DNA of 64,000 nt from Bacillota bacterium (lineage in GTDB: Bacteria > Bacillota > Clostridia > Peptostreptococcales > Anaerovoracaceae), in contig JAFUCA010000037.1 of NCBI GenBank assembly GCA_017459895.1, positions 1-64,000 of the forward strand, given 5' to 3'. Shown in pieces: positions 8,433 to 16,441 of the stretch (positions are counted from its first letter, which is position 1; the number at the start of each line of letters is the position of its first letter). The translations under genes and the position numbers were made by a program. The notes below the pieces were generated by a model that worked only from the letters and a program-made list of their open reading frames with translations, searched no databases and was not told the DNA's origin.

Positions 8433-9600
8433 TTACGACGTAGTCGTCATCGGTGCCGGGGTCATCGGCACCAGTGTGGCATACCACATTCAGAAGAAGG
8501 GTTACAGCGTATGTCTCGTGGAAAACGGCGACGTTGCCAGCGGAACCTCCAGCCACTGCGACGCGGTCGCGCTGATCTGCGACAAGGATCCCGGCATCGA
8601 TACGAAACAGGGATATGCCAGCCTTTTGCGATTCAAAGAGCTGAGAGAGGAACTGTCCTACGATTTTGACTTCGTGCAGAGGGGCTGTCTGTACGTCTGT
8701 GAATCCGAACCGGAGATGGAGGCGGCGAAGCAGTACGTGGAGGCCCAGGTGGCGGACGGCTACGATATGTGGATGCTGGACCGAAAGGAGATCTTCGAGA
8801 AGGAGCCTTATCTGGCCCGGGATCTGATCGGCGGATTTTGGTCCGATCCCGATGCCGGGGTCAATCCGTATAAGCTGTGTTTCGCTTTCGTCAATGAGCT
8901 GAAAAAGCTGGGCGCTGCGGTGATGCCCCATACCGAGGTGCTGGACATCCGTCTGAAGGATGGCAGGGTGGATGCGGTCATCACGGATCAGGGAGAGATC
9001 GGCTGCGAGAAGGTGGTGAACTGCGCCGGTGTCTGGGCTCCCTTCATCGGACGGATGGTGGGCATCGACATCCCCATCCAGCCGAGAAAGGGCTGCATCA
9101 TGATTTCCGAGAGGGGCAATCCCGTTGTACACCAGAAAGTGCAGGAGTTCGGCTACATGATGTCCAAATTCGACAGCATCAGTTATACGAGAAATGTGGA
9201 CCCGATCATCGAGGAGAACAATGTGGCCATGGTCATTGAGCCGACCCCGGCGGACAACTTCATGCTGGGATCCAACCGGGCCCTCAAGGGATATAACATC
9301 GCCTCGGAGATCGACGTTATGAAGGCGGAGGCGATGCGGGGGATCCGGTTCTTCCCGATCCTGAAGGAGATCAACTGTATCCGGACCTACGCCGGGATGC
9401 GCCCCTTCGTCGTGGACCATCTGCCCATCGTATCGGAGGTGGAGGAGATCCCGGGCTTCTATATCGCCGCAGGTCACGAGGGAGATGGCATCAGCCTTTC
9501 CGCGATCACCGGCAAAATGATGAGCCAGATCATCGCCGGCGAAGAGACCGACTTCAATATCGACCAGCTGAAGTTCAGCCGGTTCCGTAAAAAAGCGTAA
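8419..9600 (+). CDS. DAO-family FAD-dependent dehydrogenase subunit, copy B
   Basis: 393 residues, the paralogue of 515-1693, with GxGxxG near residues 12-17 and the same C-terminal motif AAGHEGDGISLSAITGK. ATG 8419 is eight bases after AGGAGG and overlaps the upstream stop by 14 bases, exactly as in copy A. Protein similarity to copy A is high but clearly lower than in the preceding gene. It should be the substrate-oxidising subunit of the complex, acting on a D-amino or imino acid. Confidence 0.88.
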   Translation: MAMNNYDVVVIGAGVIGTSVAYHIQKKGYSVCLVENGDVASGTSSHCDAVALICDKDPGIDTKQGYASLLRFKELREELSYDFDFVQRGCLYVCESEPEMEAAKQYVEAQVADGYDMWMLDRKEIFEKEPYLARDLIGGFWSDPDAGVNPYKLCFAFVNELKKLGAAVMPHTEVLDIRLKDGRVDAVITDQGEIGCEKVVNCAGVWAPFIGRMVGIDIPIQPRKGCIMISERGNPVVHQKVQEFGYMMSKFDSISYTRNVDPIIEENNVAMVIEPTPADNFMLGSNRALKGYNIASEIDVMKAEAMRGIRFFPILKEINCIRTYAGMRPFVVDHLPIVSEVEEIPGFYIAAGHEGDGISLSAITGKMMSQIIAGEETDFNIDQLKFSRFRKKA

Positions 9601-9651
9601 GCGTTGTACCTGATTATAAGTAACTGATTAGAAAAAGAGGAGGAAAAACCA

Positions 9652-10539
9652 ATGAAAACACCAAAAGGAATGTTCGTACCCGTTGTCACCCCGTTCAAAG
9701 AAGATCAGAGCATCGATTTTGAGGCATTCAAGGAAGTTATTGACTACGTTGTGGGATCCGGCCTTGACGGCATTCTGATCGCAGGCTCCACCGGTGAGTA
9801 CCATACGATGACACTGGAAGAGCAGATGGAGGTCATCAAAAAGGGAATCGAGTACGTCGATGGGAGAGTTCCGGTGATGGCGGGTGTCGGCAGATATACC
9901 GCCGCGGAAACCATTGATCTGGCCAAGTTCGCAGGGGATTGCGGCGCGACCTGGGGTCTGGTGCTGCCGCCTTACTATCAGGCGACCACCGATGAGAATG
10001 TCATCGAATTTTTCACAGAGATCGCGGACAACTCTCCGGTAGGCATCGTCATCTACAACAATCCCCTGTCCACCGGCGTGGAGCTGGATCCGGAGCTGGT
10101 GGCGACGCTGGCGAAGCATCCGAACATCGTTTCCATCAAGGACACCTCGGATATGATCCATACGGCCCAGACCATCGCGCTGACCAGAGACATTGAGGAC
10201 TTCACCGTTTTCCAGGGATATGAGCACACCATCCTGCCGGCGCTGGCCATCGGAGCAGAGGGCGGATTCGCGATTCTGATGAACGCGCTGCCGAAGGAGT
10301 ACGTGAAGCTCTACGATCTGGTGAAGCAGAACAAGTGGAAGGAAGCCGCGGATTTCAGCATGGATATGGCGAAGCTGTACACGGCAATGGAGGCTGAGCC
10401 CTACCCGGCGCCGGTCAAGGCGATGATGCAGCTGCTGGGCGTTCCGGGCGGTGTCTGCAGAAAGCCGCTCCCCGACGCGTCGGCGGAACTGAAGGCTTCC
10501 ATGAAGGAGGAACTGAAAAAGCTGGGATATGATCTGTAG
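9652..10539 (+). CDS. DapA/NanA-family lyase or deaminase, copy B
   Basis: 295 residues, with Schiff-base Lys163 (IVSIKDTSD), Tyr135 (IVIYNNP) and the GSTGEYHTMTLEE segment shared with copy A. GAGGAGG precedes the ATG. It follows the DAO-like gene by 51 bases and precedes the racemase-family gene by 15 bases. A role in processing the dehydrogenase product is inferred from context; true dihydrodipicolinate synthase activity is less likely in this operon. Confidence 0.85.
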   Translation: MKTPKGMFVPVVTPFKEDQSIDFEAFKEVIDYVVGSGLDGILIAGSTGEYHTMTLEEQMEVIKKGIEYVDGRVPVMAGVGRYTAAETIDLAKFAGDCGATWGLVLPPYYQATTDENVIEFFTEIADNSPVGIVIYNNPLSTGVELDPELVATLAKHPNIVSIKDTSDMIHTAQTIALTRDIEDFTVFQGYEHTILPALAIGAEGGFAILMNALPKEYVKLYDLVKQNKWKEAADFSMDMAKLYTAMEAEPYPAPVKAMMQLLGVPGGVCRKPLPDASAELKASMKEELKKLGYDL

Positions 10540-10554
10540 ACGGAGGAATGCGTC

Positions 10555-11343
10555 ATGACGATTGAGAGGAAGAGACCGTATGGATATATGTCCGCGGAGC
10601 CAAAGGAAAGAGAATGGATTGATATGCCGAAGGGACAGAACATTTCCGGCTACGGTGTGGGCATTCTGCATCTGGACGATGTCTGGTATCCCATGGTCCC
10701 CGGCAATGTGGTCAATGCCTGGACGTATGATTTTCCCGTACGGCTGAAGGCAGTGAAGGGGCTGGATACCCCCACGCTGCACAGCGGCAGTCCGGAAGTG
10801 TTCGAGCTGATTCTGGCAGCGGCGAAGGAACTGGAGAAGGAAGGCTGCAGAGCGATCTCAGCTGCCTGCGGATTTTTCGGACACTTCCATCGCCAGCTGG
10901 CAGATGAGATGGATATGCCGGTGGGACTGTCATCCCTGGTGCAGATCCCCTGGATCCGCGCTACAATGAAGACGGGTTCCAGGATCGGGATCTTAACGGC
11001 TAATGCGGCTGCCGTATCGGACAGCCTGCTGCAGCAATGCGGCGTCACGGGAAGCGACGATCTGGTCATCGCCGATCTCAGGCATGGGGAAAACTTCTCC
11101 GCCATCATGGAGGACCGGGGGAGCTTCGATAACGCAGGAACCCGCCGCGAGGTAACCGAGGCTGCCCGGAAACTGGTGGAGGAGGATCCTCGGATCGGCG
11201 CAATCCTGCTGGAGTGCAGCGATATGCCGCCATACGCCTGGGCGGTTCAGGCGGTGACCGGGCGACCGGTGTATGATTTTATTACTCTGATCCGATGGCT
11301 GAATAACGCGGCCATGCAGCGTCCATACGATGGGTGGATATAA
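10555..11343 (+). CDS. Aspartate/glutamate-racemase-family protein, copy B
   Basis: 262 residues, paralogue of 4255-5043. Both cysteines are conserved (AISAACGFFG and LLECSDMPP). ACGGAGG precedes the ATG. In this operon the gene lies before the transporter, whereas in copy A it lies after it, so gene order has been reshuffled since duplication. Probable amino- or imino-acid epimerase feeding the D-specific dehydrogenase (inference). Confidence 0.8.
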   Translation: MTIERKRPYGYMSAEPKEREWIDMPKGQNISGYGVGILHLDDVWYPMVPGNVVNAWTYDFPVRLKAVKGLDTPTLHSGSPEVFELILAAAKELEKEGCRAISAACGFFGHFHRQLADEMDMPVGLSSLVQIPWIRATMKTGSRIGILTANAAAVSDSLLQQCGVTGSDDLVIADLRHGENFSAIMEDRGSFDNAGTRREVTEAARKLVEEDPRIGAILLECSDMPPYAWAVQAVTGRPVYDFITLIRWLNNAAMQRPYDGWI

Positions 11344-11354
11344 GGAGAATTATC

Positions 11355-12686
11355 ATGAATGAGAATAAACTGAATCAGAATAGTGAGAATTTCGCCGGAC
11401 GATTCGGAGCCATCATGTCCATGGCCGGCATGGCTATCGGACTGGGCAACGTCTGGAGATTCCCCTATATGGTCGGATCCTACGGGGGCGGAGCATTCGT
11501 TCTTGCCTACCTGATCTGCGTTATCCTGATCGTTATGCCTCTGGCCATCATGGAGGCAGGACTGGGAAAAGGAATCGGCGGCGGACTGATGGAGGCCTAT
11601 GAGGCTGCAACTCATAACAAGAAGCTGAGCCGTTTTATCGGGGGTCTGTTCTCCGCAGTGTACGGTACGATGAACTTCTACTTCGTGGCGGTCATGTGCG
11701 CTTCACTGTATTTCATGTATGTCTGTGCGACAAGTATGTGGAACCGCAAGCCCGCAGAAACGATCTACGACGACGCCATGTCCAACTTCGGCCTGATGAT
11801 CCCTCTGGCGATCATTATTTCGGCAGCGGTAGGCTTCATCGTTTACAAAGGTGTTCAGAAGGGAATCGAAGCGGTATCAAAGGTCATGGTTCCATTGATG
11901 TTCCTGTTCTTTGTCCTGGTGGTCTTCTTCGCGATCTTTGCGATTGATGGCATCGGCAAGGGATATGATTTCTATCTGCATCCGGACTTCAGTCAGTGGG
12001 CACATCCCAGCCTTTGGGTGGCAGCCATGGGACAGGCGCTGTTCTCCATCGGCGTCGGACCGGGGTGCGTGTTGATCTACGGCTCCCATCTGGGAAAGGA
12101 TGAGGATGTGACGATTTCCCTGACGACGGTCTGTCTGCTGGACACATCCATTGCAACCGTAGTGGGCATGGCACTGATTCCGGCCTGTATCGCGATGGGA
12201 CTGGATCCGGAATCCGGCTCGGGGCTGATCTTCATCGTTCTGCCGGCGCTGTTCCAGCAGCTGCCCTTCGGGAACATCATCGGGCTGCTCGTGTTCGCGG
12301 CCATCTTCTTCGCGGCGATCACCTCAGCGGTGGCGCAGCTGGAGGTTCCGGTGGCAACGTACTTCAACGGGCTCGGATTTTCCAGGGGGAAGGTTGCGGT
12401 CATCGCCACCATCGTGACGGCCATTGAGGCGGTTCACTGCGTGGTCAGCCCGAACGTCCTGAACTTCTGGTCGGATTTCTCGGGCAACTACGGCTTCATT
12501 GTGACCGCCGGCATCGGCGCCATCGTGTACGGATGGGTCTACGGTGTGAACCGGATCAGAGAGGAGCACATCAATCCCACATCCGATATTCGGCTGGGTA
12601 GCTGGTATTCCAACTGGTGTAAGTTTATCGCGATCCCGATCCTGATCATCATCATGATCAACTCACTGTTCCCGTTCCTGGGATAA
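11355..12686 (+). CDS. Sodium-dependent NSS-family amino-acid transporter, copy B
   Basis: 443 residues of the NSS/SNF family, with the TM1 motif GLGNVWRFPYMVGSYGGG shared with copy A. ATG 11355 follows AAGGAG, and starts further upstream are not supported. Strong similarity to copy A is maintained in the helices, with more change in loops (about residues 105-150) and near the C-terminus, which may mean a related but distinct substrate. A MetS-type small gene follows. Confidence 0.92.
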   Translation: MNENKLNQNSENFAGRFGAIMSMAGMAIGLGNVWRFPYMVGSYGGGAFVLAYLICVILIVMPLAIMEAGLGKGIGGGLMEAYEAATHNKKLSRFIGGLFSAVYGTMNFYFVAVMCASLYFMYVCATSMWNRKPAETIYDDAMSNFGLMIPLAIIISAAVGFIVYKGVQKGIEAVSKVMVPLMFLFFVLVVFFAIFAIDGIGKGYDFYLHPDFSQWAHPSLWVAAMGQALFSIGVGPGCVLIYGSHLGKDEDVTISLTTVCLLDTSIATVVGMALIPACIAMGLDPESGSGLIFIVLPALFQQLPFGNIIGLLVFAAIFFAAITSAVAQLEVPVATYFNGLGFSRGKVAVIATIVTAIEAVHCVVSPNVLNFWSDFSGNYGFIVTAGIGAIVYGWVYGVNRIREEHINPTSDIRLGSWYSNWCKFIAIPILIIIMINSLFPFLG

Positions 12687-12706
12687 AGCGCAAGGAGGTT
12701 CTTATT

Positions 12707-12808
12707 ATGATGGCAAGTACAATCGTCACGCTGGTCTGCCTGGTCGTGATCCTGTACGGAGGTACCGGATTCATACTGACGAAAGCTCTGGCGAAAAAGA
12801 ATAAATAA
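12707..12808 (+). CDS. MetS-type NSS transporter small subunit, copy B
   Basis: 33 residues: one hydrophobic helix (about residues 5-25), then a basic end (ALAKKNK). It begins 20 bases after the transporter stop with AAGGAGG upstream, the same spacing as the copy A small gene. The first residues (MMAST, MMTST) and the VCLVV/ICVVV core are alike in both copies. Confidence 0.72.
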   Translation: MMASTIVTLVCLVVILYGGTGFILTKALAKKNK

Positions 12809-12816
12809 AAACGGTC

Positions 12817-12842
12817 ACAGGGGATCGGTTTCGATCCTCTGT
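12817..12842 (+). terminator. Terminator-like hairpin ending operon B
   Basis: ACAGGGGATCG (12817-12827) pairs with CGATCCTCTGT (12832-12842) around a GTTT loop, with one G-T pair. The downstream T-tract is weak (TTCCGTAT). Confidence 0.55.
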
Positions 12843-12883
12843 TTCCGTATAGGGTCCCGGAGGAAAAGGACTCTTGACAGCTG

Positions 12884-12892
12884 TGATATACT
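12884..12892 (+). promoter_or_regulatory. Candidate extended -10 before flavodoxin-like gene
   Basis: TGATATACT forms an extended -10. A TTGACA at 12874-12879 is only seven bases upstream and so cannot be its -35. Confidence 0.3.
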
Positions 12893-12943
12893 GAAATCGA
12901 ATCATATCAGACCATAATACACAACCGCAAGGAGGAAAGAATA

Positions 12944-13456
12944 ATGAAAATCACTGTATTAAACGGAAGCCCGAGAAAACAGAACACGACGTTCATGGTG
13001 GACGCCTTCGTGAAGGGCGCGGAGGAAGCCGGCCATACCGTTGAGGTCATCCAGGTGGGCAAGATGAAGATCGCAGGCTGCCTGGGCTGTGAATACTGCC
13101 ACGGCAAGGGGGAAGGCCAGTGCATCCAGAAGGACGATATGGAGAAGGTCTACCCGGCGTATCAGGACAGCGACATGATCGTCTTCGCGTCCCCGATCTA
13201 TTACTTCGGCATGACCGCGCAGATCATGGCAGCGATCCAGCGTGTCTACGCCCTGATGAAGTGGCCGAAGGCAACGAAGGCGGCGCTGCTGCTCAGCTCC
13301 ATGTCTCCGAATGTCTATGACGGAGCCATTGGAACCTACAAGGGCATCCTGGCCTTCACCGGTATTGAGGACGCGGGCATCTTCACCGCCAAGGATCCGG
13401 AGAACGGCTCCGAGGCTCTGCAGAAGGAGATCTACGACTTTGCGAAGGGGCTGTAG
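12944..13456 (+). CDS. NADPH-dependent FMN reductase / flavodoxin-like protein
   Basis: 170 residues of the flavodoxin-like fold, with the FMN phosphate loop LNGSPRKQNTTF at the N-terminus and ASPIYYFGMTAQ in the middle. A CLGCEYCHGKGEGQC segment near residues 46-60 resembles the cysteine-rich stretch of iron-sulfur flavoproteins, so it may bind a cluster as well as FMN. AAGGAGG precedes the ATG. It is a single gene between two terminators. Its partner is unknown. Confidence 0.82.
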   Translation: MKITVLNGSPRKQNTTFMVDAFVKGAEEAGHTVEVIQVGKMKIAGCLGCEYCHGKGEGQCIQKDDMEKVYPAYQDSDMIVFASPIYYFGMTAQIMAAIQRVYALMKWPKATKAALLLSSMSPNVYDGAIGTYKGILAFTGIEDAGIFTAKDPENGSEALQKEIYDFAKGL

Positions 13457-13482
13457 AGGATCATTCCTCTGAAATGAAAACG

Positions 13483-13512
13483 GCGGCACGGATTCGGTCT
13501 GTGCCGCTTTTT
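13483..13512 (+). terminator. Rho-independent terminator after flavodoxin-like gene
   Basis: GCGGCAC (13483-13489) pairs with GTGCCGC (13501-13507), followed by TTTTTG. Confidence 0.8.
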
Positions 13513-13515
13513 GTG

Positions 13516-13545
13516 TTGGCCGGAGGTGTTCCGCCGTGTTAGAAT
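13516..13545 (+). promoter_or_regulatory. Promoter giving a probably leaderless MFS transcript
   Basis: TTGGCC (13516-13521) is 18 bases from TAGAAT (13540-13545), with TG at 13537-13538 making an extended -10. Only six bases separate the -10 from ATG 13552, so transcription would start at or next to the start codon. Confidence 0.5.
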
Positions 13546-13551
13546 CATCCT

Positions 13552-14748
13552 ATGAGAATCCGGTTCAGTTTATTATACACATTCGTTTTTATGGGCTTCG
13601 GCGTGATGGCGACCCTGATCGGTGCACATCTGGATGAGATCGGCTTCACCGGAGATCAGATCGGGATTGTGACAGCCTCGGGGACCTTTGTGGCGATGTT
13701 CGCCGTTCCGTTCTGGGGCCATCGGTATACGTCCATTTCCCGTCCCCGGAGCCGGTATGTGCTGGTGGCGGGGATATTTGCCGCGGCGGCGGCTGTGGCG
13801 ATGATCCTGCCGCAGGTCCGCTCCTTTCTCTGGTTTCTGCCCATATTCATCGTGCTCTATGTGTTTCAGTCTCCATCCTCGTCTCTGATGGACTCCCTTG
13901 TGATCGACGCAAAGCAGGAGTTCGGATCGGTGCGTACCTTCGGCGCTCTGGGGTTTGCGGTTTCCTGCTTCGGTGCGGCATTTCTGGCAGACCGCATCGG
14001 TACTTCGGTGATCTTTCCGATCTATGCCGGATGTTTTCTGATGAGCGCAGGGCTCGTGTGGGCGATGCGCAGAGGCGCGGAGGTTCCTGCAAAGGCTGGA
14101 CTACCCGGGACCGATCCGGCGGCTGGCACAAAGACTGGCGGCGCGACCGCGGCCTCCGGCCGGCAGATGGCCCGGCAGCTTCTGGGCAGCCGTGCCTATG
14201 TGCTCATCGTCCTGTGCGCCTTCTTTATCAACGGGACGGACAATGCCAACAACACGTTCTTTAATTTCCTTTACCTGGATGGGGGCGGGACGCTGTCCGG
14301 GGTCGGGATCGCCTTCCTTCTCATGGCGGGAAGCGAAGCTCCCTTCATGGCAGCGTCCATGTGGCTCTGCCGAAAGTTCGGCCAGGACCGGGTCCTGCTG
14401 GTGGCGATGATCTTCTCAATCATCCGGTTCGGTCTGTTCGCCCTGGGTCTTCCGGCGCCGGTTCTGATCGCGCTGTTTCCGCTGCAGGGACTGGTCAACG
14501 GGATCACCCTGGTGGAATACGTGAAATACGTGGCCCGCGTCATCCCCCGGGAGCTTTCCGGCATCGGCATCGCCATTTATTATGCCGTCGGGTCCAGCCT
14601 CAGCACCATCGTCTGCCAGCTGATCGGAGGACACCTGCTGGATCAGGCGCTGTTTTCCCTGTCCGGTCCCCAGAGCGTGTACCTGTTCTTCGCCGTGTTC
14701 AATATCGCAGGCGTTCTCATCTTCTGGTTCGGCTGCCGCCGCAGTTAG
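13552..14748 (+). CDS. MFS transporter
   Basis: 398 residues with about 12 membrane helices and the layout of the MFS_1-like/PPP group of major facilitator transporters. The substrate is unknown. There is no ribosome-binding site before ATG 13552; in-frame codons upstream reach a TAG at once, and the next candidate starts lie inside the first helix, so a leaderless mRNA is likely. The central loop (about residues 178-200: AKAGLPGTDPAAGTKTGG) carries an exact copy of the dispersed 12-base word at 14088-14099. Confidence 0.85.
   Translation: MRIRFSLLYTFVFMGFGVMATLIGAHLDEIGFTGDQIGIVTASGTFVAMFAVPFWGHRYTSISRPRSRYVLVAGIFAAAAAVAMILPQVRSFLWFLPIFIVLYVFQSPSSSLMDSLVIDAKQEFGSVRTFGALGFAVSCFGAAFLADRIGTSVIFPIYAGCFLMSAGLVWAMRRGAEVPAKAGLPGTDPAAGTKTGGATAASGRQMARQLLGSRAYVLIVLCAFFINGTDNANNTFFNFLYLDGGGTLSGVGIAFLLMAGSEAPFMAASMWLCRKFGQDRVLLVAMIFSIIRFGLFALGLPAPVLIALFPLQGLVNGITLVEYVKYVARVIPRELSGIGIAIYYAVGSSLSTIVCQLIGGHLLDQALFSLSGPQSVYLFFAVFNIAGVLIFWFGCRRS
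14088..14099 (+). repeat. Dispersed word TGCAAAGGCTGG
   Basis: Exact 12-base copy inside the MFS gene, read as (P)AKAG in the cytoplasmic central loop. Confidence 0.8.
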
Positions 14749-15063
14749 GCTGGCAGGAGAACAGCGGCAATGTCAGGAATTGTACATAACTGGTGGTTTC
14801 AGCTCTGGATTTACAAAAAATCAGGCAAAAATTGTACATAAGCTTCTCTTGAGATGAATTAATACAAAAATAATTACAATAATATGGTAGGAAAACTAAT
14901 ATTTACCAATTATTGGCGCTAATAAGACACTTTAAGGCTCTTCAAGTCGATGTTTTTGTAAATCCTCATTCGAAAAGACCATTAGGTACAATTTTCGAAT
15001 TGGATTTTGTACAATTCGCATGTGAAACTCAGATTATGTACAAAATCGCAAGGAGCGGGACAG
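14749..15063. other. AT-rich gene-free region with TGTACA repeats
   Basis: No convincing gene. It contains AATTGTACATAA twice as an exact direct repeat (14778-14789 and 14830-14841), then GGTACAAT near 14987, TTGTACAA near 15008 and ATGTACAA near 15037. A TTG-initiated frame (14913-15167) has no start signal and no recognisable similarity. The repeats may be operator sites or the remains of a mobile or degraded element. Confidence 0.5.
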
Positions 15064-15090
15064 GAAAAAAGCTGCGCCCGGGAGCGCAGC
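15064..15090 (-). terminator. Terminator of the hisD-side operon
   Basis: On the minus strand GCTGCGC, a short loop and GCGCAGC are followed by six T's (15065-15070 on the plus strand are A's). It lies 74 bases beyond the hisD stop. Confidence 0.85.
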
Positions 15091-15163
15091 CTGTATCAGG
15101 TCTCAGATTACCGCCGGTCTTAGCGCCAGTGGCTTCAGCATCAATAGCCTCAGCACCGCCGAC

Positions 15164-16423
15164 CTAGAACCGCTTCTCAGCGGCGATGGCGTGTCCCATC
15201 AGACCTTCGCCTTTGGCCATGCGGTTTACCAGCGGCGCAATGGCGGCGGATGCCTCCGGGGTCATGCGCTGGTTGGTACAGGTCTTCAGGAAGGTGCCCA
15301 CCCAGACTCCGCCGGTGTAGCGGGCCGCCTTGACGGTGGGCAGGGTGTGATTGGTTCCGGATGCATAGTCGCCGAAAACTTCAGCCGTGTTGCCGCCGAT
15401 GAAGAGGGAACCGTAGTTGACCAGCTCGTCCAGGATCCGGTCCGGATCGGCGATGTTGACTTCCAGGTGCTCCGGCGCGTAGTCATTGCACACGCGGACG
15501 GCTTCCGCCAGATCATCCACCACGACGACCTCCCCGTAGTCCTCCCAGCTGCGGCGGGCGATACCCGCGGTCTCCAGCGTTTCCAGCTCCGCTTCCACCG
15601 CGGCAATGACAGCCTTTGCAAGAGACTCATCCGTCGCCAGAAGATATCCCTTCGCGTTGGGGTCGTGCTCGCACTGGGCCAGAAGGTCGGCGGCCAGAAC
15701 GTCGGGGCGCGCCGTTTCATCAGCGATGATCAGAACCTCGCTGGGACCGGCGATAAAATCGATGCCCACCTGGCCGTAGCACTGGCGCTTGGCTTCGGCG
15801 ACAAACTGATTGCCGGGGCCGACGATGACATCCACCGGCCGGATCTGCTCCGTCCCATAGGAAAAGGCTGCGATGGCCTGGGCTCCGCCGACGGCGTAGA
15901 TCTCATCCGCGCCGGCAAGATCCATGGCGACCAGCGTTTTGTAGTGGATGCTCCCGGTGCCGTGAACCACCGGCGCCGCAGCGCAGACCCGGCCGACACC
16001 GGCGACCCTGGCGGGAGTGATCAGCATCAGAGCTGTCGAGAACAGGGGATAACTTCCGCCGGGAACGTAGCAGCAGCAGGACTGGACCGGGATGATCCGG
16101 TGTCCGAGAAAGATTCCCGGCTGCGGGCTGAAGTCCCGGATCTCCGTCATGGACTGCCGCTGGGCCTTCGCGAAGGCCTCAATATTGGCCCGGGCGGCCT
16201 TCAGATCCTCGAGATCCGCCGGATCCATCTGCGCGTAAGCCGCGTCGATTTCCTCCCGGCTGACCTGAAAGGCGCCGCGGACGAATCCGTCGAAGCGCTC
16301 GCTGTATTCCCGGAGGGCTTCGTCGCCGTTCTGGCAGACGTTGTCAATGATGTCGGAAACGGTGTTCCGCAGATTGCGGCGGTCCTCCGCGGTACGTTCT
16401 TTTGCTTTCTTGATGATCTTCAT
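15164..16423 (-). CDS. hisD: Histidinol dehydrogenase family protein
   Basis: 419 residues, full length for HisD. The zinc and catalytic residues of the family are seen: LLAQCEHD (Gln and His ligands), YAPEHLEV (catalytic Glu-His), FGDYASGTNHTLPT (Asp ligand) and a C-terminal GHA. HisD oxidises L-histidinol to histidine using NAD+. No other his gene is in view; it follows radA by 18 bases, probably at the end of a four-gene operon with a two-component system. Orphan HisD homologues can oxidise other alcohols (for example sulfopropanediol), so the true substrate is uncertain. A one-mismatch copy of the dispersed word lies at 15609-15620. Confidence 0.85.
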   Translation of the reverse strand: MKIIKKAKERTAEDRRNLRNTVSDIIDNVCQNGDEALREYSERFDGFVRGAFQVSREEIDAAYAQMDPADLEDLKAARANIEAFAKAQRQSMTEIRDFSPQPGIFLGHRIIPVQSCCCYVPGGSYPLFSTALMLITPARVAGVGRVCAAAPVVHGTGSIHYKTLVAMDLAGADEIYAVGGAQAIAAFSYGTEQIRPVDVIVGPGNQFVAEAKRQCYGQVGIDFIAGPSEVLIIADETARPDVLAADLLAQCEHDPNAKGYLLATDESLAKAVIAAVEAELETLETAGIARRSWEDYGEVVVVDDLAEAVRVCNDYAPEHLEVNIADPDRILDELVNYGSLFIGGNTAEVFGDYASGTNHTLPTVKAARYTGGVWVGTFLKTCTNQRMTPEASAAIAPLVNRMAKGEGLMGHAIAAEKRF

Positions 16424-16441
16424 GGTTTGCCTTTCTGCAGA

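Noticed and set aside
3391..12018. CCAGCCTTTG in both NSS transporter genes (3391, 12008) and CAAAGGCTGG in the HcnB-like gene (6879)
   Set aside because: These 10-base matches encode conserved family residues (PSLW and FKGW), use a different frame from the other sites and lack the CA end; not counted as dispersed-word copies.
12874..12892. TTGACA plus TATACT as a standard promoter before the flavodoxin-like gene
   Set aside because: The spacer is only seven bases; only the extended -10 is kept, with low confidence.
14913..15167. TTG-initiated frame of 84 codons in the AT-rich island
   Set aside because: No ribosome-binding site, no recognisable domain, and it runs through the minus-strand terminator of hisD.
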